From: Fusibacter tunisiensis
Lineage (GTDB): Bacteria; Bacillota; Clostridia; Peptostreptococcales; Acidaminobacteraceae
Direction: 5' to 3'
DNA: 64,000 nt
NCBI RefSeq assembly: GCF_016908355.1
Contig: NZ_JAFBDT010000008.1
Coordinates: forward strand, 1-64,000
Each line of letters starts with the position of its first letter. Position 1 is the first letter of the stretch. This document shows positions 34,486 through 45,606 of the stretch, one piece after another. The position numbers were made by a program, and so were the translations under genes. The notes under the pieces are model-generated. The model ran no database searches, was not told the DNA's origin, and saw only the letters and a list, made by a program, of their open reading frames with translations.

Positions 34486-35010
34486 ATGTCAGATACGAAT
34501 AACGCAAAATGGTATGTCGTTCATACGTACTCGGGTCACGAGAACAAAGTGAAGGCGAACATCGAAAAAATCGTAGAGAATAGAGGTATGGAGGATGTTA
34601 TCCTCGAAGTAGTCGTACCGACTGAGATCGTAGTGGAAATCAAGGCGGGAAAACGAAAAGACAAATCTAAGAAGATCTTCCCAGGTTATGCATTGGTAAA
34701 AATGATTATGACTGACGAATCTTGGTATGTTGTAAGAAACACAAGAGGTGTAACCGGGTTTGTTGGCCCGGGATCAAAACCGATTCCGTTAACTGATGAA
34801 GAAGTCTTGAATATGGGGCTTGAAAAACGTACCATTGAAGTGGATTTTGAAGTTGGGGATTCAATTACAGTTATAAGCGGTCCATTTGAAACTTTTGTTG
34901 GAACCATTGAAGAGATTCATATGGAAAGACAATCGATTAAAGCGATCCTCTCGATGTTTGGCAGAGAAACACCTGTTGAACTAGAATTTGATCAAGTAGA
35001 AAAAAATTAA
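34486..35010 (+). CDS. nusG: Transcription termination/antitermination factor NusG
   Basis: A 174-residue factor that binds RNA polymerase and couples it to ribosomes or Rho. The NGN domain starts at 'AKWYVVHTYSGHENKV', and the KOW domain is 'FEVGDSITVISGPFETFVGT'. The ATG at 34486 is the only usable start, since an in-frame stop lies at 34471-34473. The obvious purine-rich sites (GGGAGGAGG at 34454-34462 and GAGGT at 34466-34470) are unusually far away, 15 bases or more. Initiation may therefore be weak or depend on coupling or folding. Confidence 0.95.
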   Translation: MSDTNNAKWYVVHTYSGHENKVKANIEKIVENRGMEDVILEVVVPTEIVVEIKAGKRKDKSKKIFPGYALVKMIMTDESWYVVRNTRGVTGFVGPGSKPIPLTDEEVLNMGLEKRTIEVDFEVGDSITVISGPFETFVGTIEEIHMERQSIKAILSMFGRETPVELEFDQVEKN

Positions 35011-35033
35011 TGTAATTGAAGGAGGTGTAGACA

Positions 35034-35459
35034 ATGGCGAAAAAAGTAACAGGTCTCGTAAAATTGCAAATTCCAGCAGGTAAGGCGACACCAGCACCAC
35101 CAGTTGGACCAGCTTTGGGTCAACAAGGTGTTAACATTATGCAATTCTGTAAGGAATTTAATGCAAAAACAGCAGATCAAGCAGGAATGATTATTCCGGT
35201 TGTGATTACTGTATATCAAGACAGATCTTATACTTTTATTACAAAAACTCCGCCGGCTGCCAACTTGTTGCTTAAAGCTGCAGGTATTCAGAGCGGTTCT
35301 GGAGAACCAAATGTAAAAAAAGTTGCAACTGTTAAGAGAGACAAAATCAAAGAAATTGCTGAAATCAAAATGGCTGATTTAAACGCAGGCAGTGTTGAAG
35401 CAGCAATGCGCATGGTAGAAGGTACTGCAAGAAGTATGGGTATCTTAGTAGAAGACTAA
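35034..35459 (+). CDS. rplK: 50S ribosomal protein L11
   Basis: A 141-residue protein of the GTPase-associated centre. The N-terminal domain has the proline-rich '[19 protein letters not shown]', the thiostrepton-sensitive region; the C-terminal domain ('[21 protein letters not shown]') binds 23S rRNA. The gene starts 23 bases after nusG behind GGAGGTG. It is followed by the L1-type hairpin before rplA. Confidence 0.97.
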   Translation: MAKKVTGLVKLQIPAGKATPAPPVGPALGQQGVNIMQFCKEFNAKTADQAGMIIPVVITVYQDRSYTFITKTPPAANLLLKAAGIQSGSGEPNVKKVATVKRDKIKEIAEIKMADLNAGSVEAAMRMVEGTARSMGILVED

Positions 35460-35473
35460 TAAGTCTTTAGAAC

Positions 35474-35500
35474 TGTGGGAGGATTATCCGCGTAACCACA
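35474..35500 (+). promoter_or_regulatory. Probable L1-binding mRNA hairpin before rplA
   Basis: TGTGG (35474-35478) pairs with CCACA (35496-35500) and enclosed GGA (35481-35483) with TCC (35487-35489), leaving an asymmetric internal loop (GA opposite GCGTAA). This stem with an asymmetric loop is the form recognised by L1 in 23S rRNA and in its own mRNA. It ends just before the rplA ribosome binding site (AAAGGAGG), so binding would block translation. Confidence 0.55.
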
Positions 35501-35512
35501 AAGGAGGAAAAA

Positions 35513-36205
35513 ATGCCAAAAAAAGGTAAAGCTTATCAGACATCAAGCAAACTTGTTGACCGTAACAAATTGTATGAACTTGATGAAGCGATTAAGTTAG
35601 TAAAAGAAACAGCAAAAGCAAAATTTGATGAAACGATTGAAATGCATATTAGATTAGGTGTCGATGGTAGACACGCTGATCAGCAAGTAAGAGGTGCTAT
35701 TGTTTTGCCACATGGTACAGGTAAAACAAAAAAAGTATTGGTTGTTGCAAAAGGCGAGAAGGCTCAAGAAGCTGAAAACGCTGGTGCTGACTTTGTTGGC
35801 GCTGAAGATATCATTGCAAAAATTCAATCAGAAAACTGGTTCGATTTCGATATTATTGTTGCGACACCAGACATGATGGGTCAATTGGGTCGATTGGGCC
35901 GTGTGCTTGGACCAAAAGGCTTGATGCCAAATCCTAAATCAGGTACTGTAACATTTGACATTGAAAAAGCAGTTAAAGAAATCAAAGCTGGTAAAGTTGA
36001 GTACAGACTTGATAAAACAAATATTGTTCACGTTTCAATTGGAAAGGCTTCTTTTGAAGAAAAGCAACTTTCTGAGAATCTTCAGGCGCTTATTGAAGCC
36101 CTTAACAAGGCAAAACCTGCTGCTGCGAAAGGCACTTATCTTAAGAGTGTAACTGTTGCAAGCACAATGGGTCCTGGAATTCGATTAAACGGTGCAAAAT
36201 TATAA
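35513..36205 (+). CDS. rplA: 50S ribosomal protein L1
   Basis: A 230-residue protein of the L1 stalk, which helps release the E-site tRNA. '[20 protein letters not shown]' with '[16 protein letters not shown]' is the family signature in the middle. It is the last gene of the nusG-rplK-rplA run and probably represses its own synthesis via the hairpin upstream. No terminator lies between it and the rplJ promoter, which begins at the base after its stop codon. Confidence 0.97.
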   Translation: MPKKGKAYQTSSKLVDRNKLYELDEAIKLVKETAKAKFDETIEMHIRLGVDGRHADQQVRGAIVLPHGTGKTKKVLVVAKGEKAQEAENAGADFVGAEDIIAKIQSENWFDFDIIVATPDMMGQLGRLGRVLGPKGLMPNPKSGTVTFDIEKAVKEIKAGKVEYRLDKTNIVHVSIGKASFEEKQLSENLQALIEALNKAKPAAAKGTYLKSVTVASTMGPGIRLNGAKL

Positions 36206-36234
36206 TTGACAAATTGATTTTACTTTGGTAAAAT
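36206..36234 (+). promoter_or_regulatory. rplJL promoter
   Basis: TTGACA (36206-36211), a 17-base spacer and TAAAAT (36229-36234), starting immediately after the rplA stop codon. It would start a transcript shortly before the L10 leader. Confidence 0.8.
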
Positions 36235-36259
36235 TACTTTGTTGTGAAATTGTAAATAA

Positions 36260-36366
36260 CCGTAGACAGTAGGTGCTAACGCTTAATTTCCTACCGAGGT
36301 AAAGATAAATGATTTATTGTTCGGATAAATTATGACCTCTCTTGTCTACGGAAGAGAGGTTTTATT
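36260..36366 (+). ncRNA. Ribosomal protein L10 leader with attenuator
   Basis: The leader matches the known L10 leader plan. A closing stem is formed by CCGTAGACA (36260-36268) and TGTCTACGG (36343-36351), and inside it GTAGG (36269-36273) pairs with CCTAC (36290-36294). A terminator made of ACCTCTCTT (36335-36343) and AAGAGAGGT (36352-36360), followed by TTTATT, uses the second closing arm as its loop, so only one of the two can form. Binding of the L10-(L12)4 complex would favour one form and thus adjust rplJL expression to supply. Confidence 0.85.
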
Positions 36367-36386
36367 ATGTACAAGGAGGTGGACAA

Positions 36387-36884
36387 ATGTCAAAGAATCT
36401 TGAATTAAAAAAAGTGGCTGTTGAAGAAATCAAAGAACGATTTACTAAAGCCAAGTCTGCTGTGCTTGTAGATTACAGAGGATTAACAGTTGATGAAGCG
36501 ACTGAACTTAGAAGTAAGTTTAGAAATGCAGGTGTTGAGTATAAAGTATACAAAAACAACCTTGTTAAACTCGCAATTCAAGGCACAGAATTTGAGCCAT
36601 TGTCTCAAGATTTGACTGGTCCAAATGCAATTGCATTCGGAATTGAAGACGCAGTAATCCCAGCAAAGATTGTAAAAGATTTTGCGAAAGATCATAAAGC
36701 GTTAGAACTTAAAGCAGGTATTGTTGAAGGTTCATATTGTAATCTAGAAGATATCATTAAAATTGCTGATTTACCGTCAAGAGAAGCCCTTATTGGCAGA
36801 TTCCTTGGAAGCGTCAAGGCGCCTGTATCTAATTTTGCTTATTTCTTGTCGAATTTAATCAAAGAGCAAGAAAGCAACGCGTAA
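36387..36884 (+). CDS. rplJ: 50S ribosomal protein L10
   Basis: A 165-residue stalk base protein that anchors L7/L12 dimers. 'AKSAVLVDYRGLTVDEATEL' and 'GVEYKVYKNNLVKLAI' belong to the rRNA-binding part; the C-terminal helix ('SNFAYFLSNLIKEQ') holds L12. ATG 36387 follows AAGGAGGTGG; the longer frame from 36342 is within the attenuator and rejected. It is the first gene after the L10 leader. Confidence 0.97.
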   Translation: MSKNLELKKVAVEEIKERFTKAKSAVLVDYRGLTVDEATELRSKFRNAGVEYKVYKNNLVKLAIQGTEFEPLSQDLTGPNAIAFGIEDAVIPAKIVKDFAKDHKALELKAGIVEGSYCNLEDIIKIADLPSREALIGRFLGSVKAPVSNFAYFLSNLIKEQESNA

Positions 36885-36924
36885 GTTGTGTAAATTAAGA
36901 AAATAATTTCGGAGGTGTACGAAA

Positions 36925-37290
36925 ATGACTAAAGATCAAATTATTGAAGCTATCAAAGGCATGAGTATTTTAGAAATTAAAGAATTGGTTGAAGCATGTG
37001 AAGAAGAGTTTGGTGTATCTGCATCTGCTCCAGTGGTTGCAGTAGCAGGCGCTGCAGCAGCAGAAGCTGCTGATGAAAAATCTGAGTTTGATGTAGTTCT
37101 TGCAAATGCTGGCGCTAAGAAAATTGGCGTTATCAAAGTTGTAAGAGAAATTACAGGACTAGGCCTTAAAGAAGCAAAAGACCTTGTTGACAATGCGCCA
37201 AAAGCAGTTAAAGAAGCCGTTTCTAAAGAAGAAGCAGAAGAAATCAAAGCTAAGTTGGAAGAAGCTGGCGCTGCAGTTGAATTGAAGTAG
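36925..37290 (+). CDS. rplL: 50S ribosomal protein L7/L12
   Basis: A 121-residue acidic stalk protein that recruits translational GTPases. The N-terminal dimer domain ('[20 protein letters not shown]'), an Ala-rich hinge (about 35-50) and the C-terminal factor-binding domain ('[19 protein letters not shown]') are all visible. It lies 40 bases after rplJ behind GGAGGTG and is closed by a strong terminator. Confidence 0.97.
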   Translation: MTKDQIIEAIKGMSILEIKELVEACEEEFGVSASAPVVAVAGAAAAEAADEKSEFDVVLANAGAKKIGVIKVVREITGLGLKEAKDLVDNAPKAVKEAVSKEEAEEIKAKLEEAGAAVELK

Positions 37291-37301
37291 TATTTATAAT
37301 G

Positions 37302-37340
37302 AAATAGCCACCAAAGTAATGGTGGCTATTTATCTTTTTA
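37302..37340 (+). terminator. Terminator after rplL
   Basis: AAATAGCCACCA (37302-37313) pairs with TGGTGGCTATTT (37320-37331), followed by ATCTTTTTA. Confidence 0.88.
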
Positions 37341-37393
37341 TGAAAAATGACAACATCATAGGACTCTATTCTAATCAAACTTATAAAAAGTGG

Positions 37394-37430
37394 TTGACAT
37401 TACTTGTGCTGTGTGATACCATTTTATAAT
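37394..37430 (+). promoter_or_regulatory. rpoBC promoter
   Basis: TTGACA at 37394-37399 stands 17 bases before TACCAT (37417-37422), which has an upstream TG. A stronger TATAAT lies at 37425-37430 but without a well-placed -35. The stretch 37431-37549 is an untranslated leader of about 110 bases with no feature that I can support. Confidence 0.6.
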
Positions 37431-37549
37431 GCTATAAGTATGTTTAGAATGGAGTTTTTTCGCTTCTAAAAGAGGTAGCATGTTAGGCAAAAAAGGAGTT
37501 TGTTCCTTTTATAATACAATGATTTTATTACACAAGGGGTGAAAATTTA

Positions 37550-40500
37550 ATGCCACAACCTGTAATGCTCGGAAGAACTGAAAGAGTCAGCTTTGCGCGA
37601 ATTAATGAATTGCTTGAAAAGCCCAACCTAATTGAAATCCAAAAAAAGTCATACGATTGGTTTTTAGCGGAAGGACTTAAGGAAGCATTCAATGATATTT
37701 CGCCAATAGAAGACTATACTGGTGCGTTGATTTTGGAGTTTATCGACTATGAATTTGATGAAGATCCCAAATATGACGTCGAAGAATGTAAGGAGCGCGA
37801 TGTTAATTATGCGGTCCCGCTTAGGGTGCAAGTAAGATTTATCAACCGTGAAACAGGCGAAATCAAAGAACAAAAAGTTTTCATGGGAGACTTTCCGTTA
37901 ATGACGGAAAACGGTACATTTATCATTAATGGTGCTGAACGTGTTATTGTAAGTCAATTGGTGAGATCACCAGGGCCTTATTATGATGTGAAAATTGACA
38001 AAGTGGGCACCAAACTCTATTCAAGTACTATCATTCCAAATCGTGGGGCTTGGCTGGAGTATGAAACTGATTCAAATGATATTGTATCTGTTCGTATCGA
38101 CAGAACAAGAAAATTACCAGCAACAACTTTGATCAGAGCACTTGGCTATCAATCAAATCATGAGATTTTAACCTTATTCGGTGAAGATGACAAGCTAATT
38201 AAAACTTTGGACAAAGATAGCACAACCAATCAGGAAGAAGGCCTTATAGAGATTTATAAGAAATTACGTCCTGGTGAACCACCAACCGTTGAAAGTGCTA
38301 AAAATTTAATTAATTCTCTGTTCTTTGACGAAAAAAGGTATGACCTTGCAAAAGTAGGCCGGTATAAATTTAACAAAAAACTTGGGATTTCCAACCGAAT
38401 TGATGATAGAATTGCTGCAGAGAATATCGTCAGTCCTATTACGGGAGAGATACTTGTAGAAAAAGGTGATAAAATCACTTTGGAAATGGCTCAAGATATT
38501 GAAGACGAAGGTGTAAAACAGGTCGATATTATCGGTGAAGACGATAAAGTCGTACGTGTAATTGGAAACCAGTTTGTCGACATTAAGAAGCATTTCAGTT
38601 CTGATAAAATCATTTTAAAAGAAAAAGTATACTATCCAGTTTTGAAAGAAATTCTGGATACGTATGAGACAGAAGATGAACGTGTTCAGCTTATGCAAGA
38701 TCGTATGTCTGAACTTGTACCAAGACATATTATCCCTGCTGATATACTGGCAACATTTAGTTATATACTCAATTTGAATTCAGGTATCGGAAATGTAGAT
38801 GATATTGATCACTTGGGAAATAGAAGAATTAGATCGGTAGGCGAATTGCTCCAGAACCAATTCAGAATTGGTCTGTCTAGGATGGAAAGAGTTGTTCGAG
38901 AAAGAATGACCATTCAAGACATGGAAGCAATTACCCCACAAGCACTTATAAACATTAAACCTGTTGTTTCTGCAATAAAGGAATTTTTTGGAAGTTCGCA
39001 GTTATCTCAATTTATGGATCAAACCAACCCCTTGACTGAGTTGACGCATAAAAGAAGATTGTCTGCTCTTGGACCAGGCGGACTTTCTAGAGAGCGTGCG
39101 GGTTTTGAGGTCCGTGACGTTCACCATTCCCACTATGGTAGAATGTGTCCGATTGAGACACCAGAAGGTCCAAACATTGGACTTATTGGATCTTTAAGTA
39201 CATTTGCTAGAATTAATGAGTATGGATTTATTGAATCGCCATATCGTAAAGTAGATCGAAAGACAAACGTAATAACAGATGAAATCATCTATATTACAGC
39301 AGATGTGGAAGAAAAGTATATTGTAGCTCCGGCAAATGAACCAATCGGCGACGATAATAAATTTATTAGCAATCGAATCGTTGCAAGAAGACGTTCGGAT
39401 ATTAAAGAGTTCCCGGCTTCAGAAATCGAGTTGGTTGAAGTTTCAGCGCAACAGATGGTTTCTGTAGCAACTGCAATGATTCCGTTCCTTGAAAATGATG
39501 ACGCAAACAGAGCTTTGATGGGTTCAAACATGCAGCGTCAAGCTGTGCCGCTTGTTAGAGCAGAGGCGCCAATTATTGGAACTGGAATTGAACACATTGC
39601 TGCAAAGGATTCCGGCGCTGTGATTAAATCGCCTGTAGATGGTGTCGTCGAGTACGTATCTGCAGATGAAATTGTGATCCGAGCAAATGAAGATAAAAGA
39701 AAATACAGATATAAACTTTTAAAATTTAAGCGATCCAATCAAGGCACATGTATCAATCAAAAGCCATTGGTAAAAAAAGGTGAAGTGGTAAGAGTTGACG
39801 ATATTGTTGCAGATGGCCCTTCAACAGATAATGGCGAAATTGCACTTGGTACAAATCTCTTGATAGGTTTCATGACTTGGGAAGGTTATAACTATGAAGA
39901 TGCAATACTCCTGAGTGAAGAGTTGGTTATGGAAGACAAACTGAGTTCTATCCATATTGAAGAGTATGAATCCGAAGCAAGAGATACAAAGCTTGGGCCT
40001 GAAGAAATTACGCGTGATATTCCGAATGTTGGAGAAGATGCGCTTAAAAACTTAGATGCTGAAGGCATTATTCGCATTGGTGCTGAAGTAAATTCAGGTG
40101 ATATCTTAGTCGGTAAGGTCACGCCAAAAGGTGAGACTGAATTAACTGCAGAGGAAAGGTTACTTCGCGCAATTTTTGGAGAAAAGGCGCGTGAGGTAAG
40201 AGATACTTCTTTAAGAGTTCCACATGGTGAATCAGGTATAATAGTTGATGTTAAGAAATTTGAAAGAGAAAATGGCGACGAATTGTCCCCAGGTGTTAAC
40301 AAGTTGATTCGAGTTTATATTGCAAAGAAACGCAAGATCAACATTGGCGATAAAATGGCAGGTCGACATGGTAACAAGGGTGTTGTTTCAAGAATTTTAC
40401 CTGTTGAAGACATGCCGTTCCTCGAAGATGGAACACCACTTCAAATTGTTTTAAATCCCCTAGGCGTTCCATCGCGTATGAATATCGGACAGGTTCTAGA

Positions 40501-41233
40501 GGTTCACATGGGCCTTGCTGCAAAGAAAAATGGTTGGAAAATCGCGACACCTGTTTTTGATGGCGCTACAGAGCTTCAAATTATGGATATTCTTGAGAAT
40601 GCAGGATACCCAGCTAATGGAAAGTTATTGGTCAGAGATGGTCGGTCTGGAGAGGCGTTTGATAATCCAGTAACTGTGGGCTACATGTATATGTTGAAAC
40701 TTCACCACTTGGTTGATGACAAAATTCATGCCAGAAGTACTGGTCCTTACTCGCTTGTTACACAACAGCCATTGGGTGGAAAAGCTCAATTTGGCGGTCA
40801 AAGATTTGGTGAGATGGAAGTATGGGCGCTTGAAGCATACGGCGCTGCGCACACACTTCAAGAAATTCTCACAGTTAAATCCGATGATGTTGTTGGACGT
40901 GTTAAAGCGTATGAGGCTATCGTTAAAGGAGAGAACATACCGGAACCAGGTATTCCGGAGTCGTTTAAGGTTTTAATCAAAGAACTACAAGCTCTAGCGC
41001 TCGATGTAAAAGTGCTTAGAGATGATGCAGGCGAAATTGAAATTGAGCTTGTTGATGATGACGACGACAGCTTGGATTACAATGCAGCTCTCAAAGAAAG
41101 CAAAATATCGAATGATGTTGAAAAAGGTGCTTTTATTGACGCGCCACTTGATCCGTCAGAAGAAGGTGCTTTGAAGCAGGAAGATATGAATCAGGACGAG
41201 ACGTATGATTCTGAAAACGAATTTGAAGATTAA
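37550..41233 (+). CDS. rpoB: RNA polymerase subunit beta
   Basis: The 1227-residue beta subunit. The rifampicin-binding cluster reads '[20 protein letters not shown]' followed by '[10 protein letters not shown]', carrying the wild-type Asp, His and Ser at the usual resistance positions. The C-terminal '[20 protein letters not shown]' is the conserved end that packs on beta prime, followed by an acidic tail of about 60 residues. It starts behind AAGGGG and is co-transcribed with rpoC 32 bases downstream. Confidence 0.98.
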   Translation: MPQPVMLGRTERVSFARINELLEKPNLIEIQKKSYDWFLAEGLKEAFNDISPIEDYTGALILEFIDYEFDEDPKYDVEECKERDVNYAVPLRVQVRFINRETGEIKEQKVFMGDFPLMTENGTFIINGAERVIVSQLVRSPGPYYDVKIDKVGTKLYSSTIIPNRGAWLEYETDSNDIVSVRIDRTRKLPATTLIRALGYQSNHEILTLFGEDDKLIKTLDKDSTTNQEEGLIEIYKKLRPGEPPTVESAKNLINSLFFDEKRYDLAKVGRYKFNKKLGISNRIDDRIAAENIVSPITGEILVEKGDKITLEMAQDIEDEGVKQVDIIGEDDKVVRVIGNQFVDIKKHFSSDKIILKEKVYYPVLKEILDTYETEDERVQLMQDRMSELVPRHIIPADILATFSYILNLNSGIGNVDDIDHLGNRRIRSVGELLQNQFRIGLSRMERVVRERMTIQDMEAITPQALINIKPVVSAIKEFFGSSQLSQFMDQTNPLTELTHKRRLSALGPGGLSRERAGFEVRDVHHSHYGRMCPIETPEGPNIGLIGSLSTFARINEYGFIESPYRKVDRKTNVITDEIIYITADVEEKYIVAPANEPIGDDNKFISNRIVARRRSDIKEFPASEIELVEVSAQQMVSVATAMIPFLENDDANRALMGSNMQRQAVPLVRAEAPIIGTGIEHIAAKDSGAVIKSPVDGVVEYVSADEIVIRANEDKRKYRYKLLKFKRSNQGTCINQKPLVKKGEVVRVDDIVADGPSTDNGEIALGTNLLIGFMTWEGYNYEDAILLSEELVMEDKLSSIHIEEYESEARDTKLGPEEITRDIPNVGEDALKNLDAEGIIRIGAEVNSGDILVGKVTPKGETELTAEERLLRAIFGEKAREVRDTSLRVPHGESGIIVDVKKFERENGDELSPGVNKLIRVYIAKKRKINIGDKMAGRHGNKGVVSRILPVEDMPFLEDGTPLQIVLNPLGVPSRMNIGQVLEVHMGLAAKKNGWKIATPVFDGATELQIMDILENAGYPANGKLLVRDGRSGEAFDNPVTVGYMYMLKLHHLVDDKIHARSTGPYSLVTQQPLGGKAQFGGQRFGEMEVWALEAYGAAHTLQEILTVKSDDVVGRVKAYEAIVKGENIPEPGIPESFKVLIKELQALALDVKVLRDDAGEIEIELVDDDDDSLDYNAALKESKISNDVEKGAFIDAPLDPSEEGALKQEDMNQDETYDSENEFED

Positions 41234-41265
41234 TCAACTTTTATTAGAGAAGGGAGAGGTAGCCC

Positions 41266-44200
41266 TTGATCGAATTTAACAATTTTGACTCCATAAGAAT
41301 TGGCTTGGCATCACCAGATAAAATTAGATCGTGGTCAAAAGGTGAAGTTAAAAAGCCAGAAACAATTAACTATAGAACATTAAAACCTGAAAAAGAAGGG
41401 TTGTTCTGTGAAAAGATTTTCGGACCTACTAAAGACTGGGAATGTCATTGTGGTAAGTACAAGAAAGTAAGATATAAAGGTGTTGTTTGTGACAGATGCG
41501 GTGTAGAGGTAACTAAATCTAAAGTGCGCCGTGAACGAATGGGCCATATTGAATTGGCTGCACCTGTATCACACATCTGGTACTTTAAAGGAATTCCGTC
41601 TAAAATGGGTATCCTATTAGACCTGTCTCCAAGAGCCTTGGAAAAAGTATTGTATTTTGCTTCCTATATTGTTATAGAACCTGGCGAAACGAGCCTTGAA
41701 CACAAACAACTTTTGACAGAAAGTGAATATTCACAGTATAGAGAAAAATATGGAAACGCTTTTAGAGCAATGATGGGTGCTGAAGCGGTCAAAGAGATTT
41801 TAGGTCAAGTAGATCTAGAAGCTTTGGCAAAAGAGTTAAAATCTCAACTTAAAGAAAGCACTGGTCAAAAGCGTATACGAATTGTAAGGAGACTTGAGGT
41901 CGTAGACGCCTTCAGACAATCTGGTAATGATCCTGAGTGGATGATTCTAGATGTAGTACCTGTTATTCCACCGGATTTGCGTCCGATGGTTCAACTCGAT
42001 GGTGGTCGTTTTGCGACAGCAGACCTTAATGATTTGTACAGACGTGTAATTAACCGAAACAATCGATTAAAACGTCTGTTAGAGCTTGGCGCACCAGATA
42101 TAATTGTTAGAAATGAAAAACGTATGCTTCAGGAAGCTGTAGATGCGCTTATTGATAATGGCAGAAGAGGAAGACCGGTAACGGGTCCTGGAAATAGACC
42201 ACTTAAGTCCCTTTCGGATTTGTTAAAAGGGAAGCAAGGTCGGTTTAGACAAAACCTTCTTGGTAAACGTGTGGATTATTCAGGACGTTCAGTTATTGTA
42301 GTTGGCCCTGAGCTGAAATTTTACCAGTGTGGATTGCCAAAAAAAATGGCGCTTGAGCTATTCAAGCCTTTTGTAATGAAACGTCTGGTTAAAGATGGTT
42401 ATGTACACAATATTAAGAGTGCCAAAAGAATGGTTGAGCGTGTAAAACCCGAAGTTTGGAGTATTGTTGAGGAAGTTATTAGAGAGCATCCAGTGCTTCT
42501 AAACCGAGCACCGACACTTCATAGACTTGGTATTCAAGCATTTGAGCCAGTTTTAGTTGAAGGTAAAGCGATTCGATTACATCCGCTAGTATGTACAGCT
42601 TACAATGCTGACTTTGACGGAGACCAAATGGCGGTACATGTGCCATTGTCTGTAGAGTCTCAAGCTGAAGCGAGATTTTTGATGCTTTCTGTAAACAATA
42701 TTTTGGCGCCTAAAGATGGTCGCCCAATAACAACGCCAACGCAGGATATGGTTTTGGGTGCTTACTATTTGACCTTTGAAAAAGAAGATCAAGAAGGGCC
42801 TATAAAGGTTTATAAAGATTACGATGAGATGAATCTTGCATACTTCAACGGAAGTGTACACTTGCAAGAACGCGTTAAACTTAGAAAATACCTTCCAGAA
42901 GAGAATCGTAGCATTATTATAGAAAGTACAGTTGGTCGTTTTATTTTCAATGAGAAGATTCCTCAAAACCTTGGTTTTGTAGATCGAACTGAAAATCCAT
43001 ACGGACTTGAAATTGATTTCTTATGCAAGAAAAAAGATTTGGAAGATATTATCGCAAAGTGTTTTACAGAATATGGAAACACAGTAACTGCCCAACTTTT
43101 GGACCATATGAAGGACATGGGATTCAGATTTTCAACTAAGGGTGCAGTTACTGTATCGGTTTCAGATATGGTAATCCCAGAAGCAAAGAAACTGTTGATT
43201 GAAAGTGCGCGAGATACAGTTGATAAGTATCAAAAAGCATATAGAAGAGGTTTGATTTCTGAAGATGAGCGATACGAAAAGGTTATTCAGACTTGGACCA
43301 AAACAACAGAAGATGTTACAGAGGCCTTAATGAAGAATCTTTCCAACTTAAACAACATTAAGATCATGGCGGATTCTGGTGCAAGGGGCTCTAAAAATCA
43401 AATTAGACAACTTGCTGGTATGCGTGGACTTATGGCCAACGCACTTGGTAAAACAGTAGAGATTCCAATCGTGTCCAATTTCCGAGAAGGACTGACAGTT
43501 CTTGAATACTTTATATCAACGACAGGCGCGCGTAAAGGGTTGGCTGATACTGCCCTTAGAACAGCAGACTCGGGATACCTTACAAGACGTCTTGTGGATG
43601 TAAGCCAGGAAGTGATTGTACGTGAAGTGGATTGTCATACAAACGAAGGTATTGAAGTTGTTGAGTTTAGAGAAGGCAATGAACTGATTGAGCCGCTTGA
43701 AGAACGTATTTTAGGACGTTATCCAGTTGAGGATGTTGTTCATCCTGAAACAGGTGAGGTGATTTGTCCGAAACATCAAATGATTTCCGAAAAACTTGCA
43801 GATCAAATTATCAAAGCAGGATTTAAATCTCTTAAAATAAGATCTGTATTGGCTTGTGAAACTCAATACGGTGTTTGTGCAAAATGTTATGGCCTTAACC
43901 TTGCAACAGGTAAACCTGTACATGTAGGTGAATCTGTTGGAATTATAGCAGCTCAATCCATTGGTGAACCAGGAACACAGTTAACAATGAGAACTTTCCA
44001 CACGGGTGGTGTCGCTGGTGGCGATATTACTCAGGGTCTTCCTAGAGTTGAAGAACTTTTTGAAGGCAGAAAGCCAAAAGGTTTGGCAGTAATTGCAGAA
44101 ATTGATGGTGTTGTTTCATTTAAAGAAACAAAGAAAAAGCGTGAAGTTGTCATTACAAATGAAGAAACGGGCGAGCAACATGCATCTCTGGTTGTGTTTG

Positions 44201-44772
44201 GTGCTAAAGTAAAGGTAAAAGAAGGTGACAGAGTTGTTAACGGTCAACCTTTAACAGAAGGTTCTATTAATCCACATGATCTTTTGCGTGTTGTAGGCGT
44301 AAAAGGGGTAAGAGAGTATATTATTAAAGAAGTTCAGAAAGTTTATAGACTTCAAGGTGTTGATATTAATGACAAGCATATTGAAATCATTGTGAAGCAA
44401 ATGCTGTCTAAAATCAAAGTTGATGAGTCTGGGGACACCTTGCTCATGCCTGGAAATGTCATAAGCTTGAAAGAATTTAATAAAATCAACGATGAAGTTG
44501 TTGGTGAAGGCGGAGAACCAGCTGAAGGAACGCGTACTTTACTAGGGATTACAAAGGCTTCGTTGGCGACTGACTCATTCCTTTCTGCGGCATCTTTCCA
44601 AGAAACGACAAGAGTTCTTACGGAAGCGGCTATTAATGGCAAAGAGGATCGACTTTTGGGACTTAAAGAGAATGTCATTATTGGTAAATTGATTCCAGCA
44701 GGTACTGGTATGCGATATTACCGTGAAATGACTGTAAAATCAAACGATGAGTTCGATTTAGACAGCCTTTAA
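41266..44772 (+). CDS. rpoC: RNA polymerase subunit beta prime
   Basis: The 1168-residue catalytic subunit. It has the N-terminal zinc ribbon ('[20 protein letters not shown]'), the active-site loop '[12 protein letters not shown]' with the three Mg-binding Asp residues, the trigger-loop region '[16 protein letters not shown]', and a second Cys cluster near 860-870 ('[13 protein letters not shown]'). The start is a TTG at 41266, placed after GGGAGAGG. There is no separate terminator, but a new promoter follows at 44801. Confidence 0.98.
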   Translation: MIEFNNFDSIRIGLASPDKIRSWSKGEVKKPETINYRTLKPEKEGLFCEKIFGPTKDWECHCGKYKKVRYKGVVCDRCGVEVTKSKVRRERMGHIELAAPVSHIWYFKGIPSKMGILLDLSPRALEKVLYFASYIVIEPGETSLEHKQLLTESEYSQYREKYGNAFRAMMGAEAVKEILGQVDLEALAKELKSQLKESTGQKRIRIVRRLEVVDAFRQSGNDPEWMILDVVPVIPPDLRPMVQLDGGRFATADLNDLYRRVINRNNRLKRLLELGAPDIIVRNEKRMLQEAVDALIDNGRRGRPVTGPGNRPLKSLSDLLKGKQGRFRQNLLGKRVDYSGRSVIVVGPELKFYQCGLPKKMALELFKPFVMKRLVKDGYVHNIKSAKRMVERVKPEVWSIVEEVIREHPVLLNRAPTLHRLGIQAFEPVLVEGKAIRLHPLVCTAYNADFDGDQMAVHVPLSVESQAEARFLMLSVNNILAPKDGRPITTPTQDMVLGAYYLTFEKEDQEGPIKVYKDYDEMNLAYFNGSVHLQERVKLRKYLPEENRSIIIESTVGRFIFNEKIPQNLGFVDRTENPYGLEIDFLCKKKDLEDIIAKCFTEYGNTVTAQLLDHMKDMGFRFSTKGAVTVSVSDMVIPEAKKLLIESARDTVDKYQKAYRRGLISEDERYEKVIQTWTKTTEDVTEALMKNLSNLNNIKIMADSGARGSKNQIRQLAGMRGLMANALGKTVEIPIVSNFREGLTVLEYFISTTGARKGLADTALRTADSGYLTRRLVDVSQEVIVREVDCHTNEGIEVVEFREGNELIEPLEERILGRYPVEDVVHPETGEVICPKHQMISEKLADQIIKAGFKSLKIRSVLACETQYGVCAKCYGLNLATGKPVHVGESVGIIAAQSIGEPGTQLTMRTFHTGGVAGGDITQGLPRVEELFEGRKPKGLAVIAEIDGVVSFKETKKKREVVITNEETGEQHASLVVFGAKVKVKEGDRVVNGQPLTEGSINPHDLLRVVGVKGVREYIIKEVQKVYRLQGVDINDKHIEIIVKQMLSKIKVDESGDTLLMPGNVISLKEFNKINDEVVGEGGEPAEGTRTLLGITKASLATDSFLSAASFQETTRVLTEAAINGKEDRLLGLKENVIIGKLIPAGTGMRYYREMTVKSNDEFDLDSL

Positions 44773-44800
44773 GCTTTAAAAGTATTTAACATAATATTTA

Positions 44801-44829
44801 TTGACAGCCATTTTCTATGGTGTTAAAAT
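44801..44829 (+). promoter_or_regulatory. Promoter of the str operon
   Basis: TTGACA (44801-44806), a 17-base spacer and TAAAAT (44824-44829), with TGT before the -10. It is the same motif set as at rplJ and the CarD-like gene. Confidence 0.85.
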
Positions 44830-44867
44830 GATGAAGTGCATATTGCCGACTTTAAGGAGGATACAGT

Positions 44868-45116
44868 GTGCAGTTAAATGAACTGGCTAAAAACCCAAAA
44901 CTTGTTATAGGTGTTAAGCAGACGACAAAGGTTTTAATGTCGCATCAAGCTGTAGTTGTTTTTGTGGCTAAAGATGCTGAACAACATGTTGTTAGACGTG
45001 TCATTCAATTGGCGACAGATCAAGAAGTTGATATTGTCTTCGTGGAGTCTATGAAAGAGTTGGGAAAAGCCTGTAATATTGACGTTGGTGCTGCGACAGC
45101 GGTTATTGAAAAATAG
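44868..45116 (+). CDS. L7Ae-family ribosomal protein (YbxF/RplGB type)
   Basis: An 82-residue kink-turn RNA-binding protein of the L7Ae/L30e fold ('[20 protein letters not shown]', '[13 protein letters not shown]'). In Bacillota this small gene stands first in the str operon, before rpsL, and its product binds K-turn RNA; its exact job is unresolved. The GTG start follows AAGGAGG. It has its own promoter and leads the rpsL-rpsG-fusA-tuf run. Confidence 0.9.
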   Translation: MQLNELAKNPKLVIGVKQTTKVLMSHQAVVVFVAKDAEQHVVRRVIQLATDQEVDIVFVESMKELGKACNIDVGAATAVIEK

Positions 45117-45150
45117 ACATCTTAAAAATGAAAGGAGGTGCAGAGAAAGA

Positions 45151-45567
45151 ATGCCTACTATTAATCAGTTAGTGAGAAAAGGAAGACAAGAAGTTGAAAC
45201 TAAATCTACTTCACCTGCTTTACAAAGAAGTATGAACACTTTGAAGAGAAAGCAAGTTAAAATTAGCTCCCCTCAAAAAAGAGGCGTGTGTACGAGCGTA
45301 AAGACAGTAACGCCTAAGAAGCCAAACTCGGCTTTGAGAAAAGTTGCCAGAGTTAGACTTACAAACGGTTTTGAGGTTACAGCTTACATTCCAGGTGTAG
45401 GTCACAACTTGCAAGAGCACAGTGTTGTGCTTATCAGAGGCGGTAGAGTTAAAGACTTGCCAGGTTGTAGATATCACATCGTGAGAGGCGTACTTGATAC
45501 TTCTGGTGTTAACAACAGAATGCAGGGAAGATCAAAATATGGCGCTAAGAGACCTAAGAAAAAGTAA
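45151..45567 (+). CDS. rpsL: 30S ribosomal protein S12
   Basis: A 138-residue decoding-centre protein. '[13 protein letters not shown]' and '[10 protein letters not shown]' carry the wild-type lysines whose changes give streptomycin resistance. ATG 45151 follows GGAGGTG; the longer frame from 45079 lies inside the preceding gene. 134 bases separate it from rpsG. Confidence 0.98.
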   Translation: MPTINQLVRKGRQEVETKSTSPALQRSMNTLKRKQVKISSPQKRGVCTSVKTVTPKKPNSALRKVARVRLTNGFEVTAYIPGVGHNLQEHSVVLIRGGRVKDLPGCRYHIVRGVLDTSGVNNRMQGRSKYGAKRPKKK

Positions 45568-45578
45568 TGCATAAATTG

Positions 45579-45606
45579 GCCTCTTCCGTAAGGAAGGGGC
45601 TTTATA
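45579..45606 (+). terminator. Hairpin with GTAA tetraloop after rpsL
   Basis: GCCTCTTCC (45579-45587) and GGAAGGGGC (45592-45600) form a nine-pair stem (one G-T pair) closed by a GNRA-type GTAA loop and followed by TTTATAT. It is a weak terminator or attenuator in the middle of the str operon. Downstream, CGACA (45640-45644) and TGTCG (45651-45655) form a further small inverted repeat. Confidence 0.5.

Noticed and set aside
39001-39090. Rifampicin-resistance substitution in rpoB
   Set aside because: The Asp, His and Ser at the classical positions are the wild-type residues.
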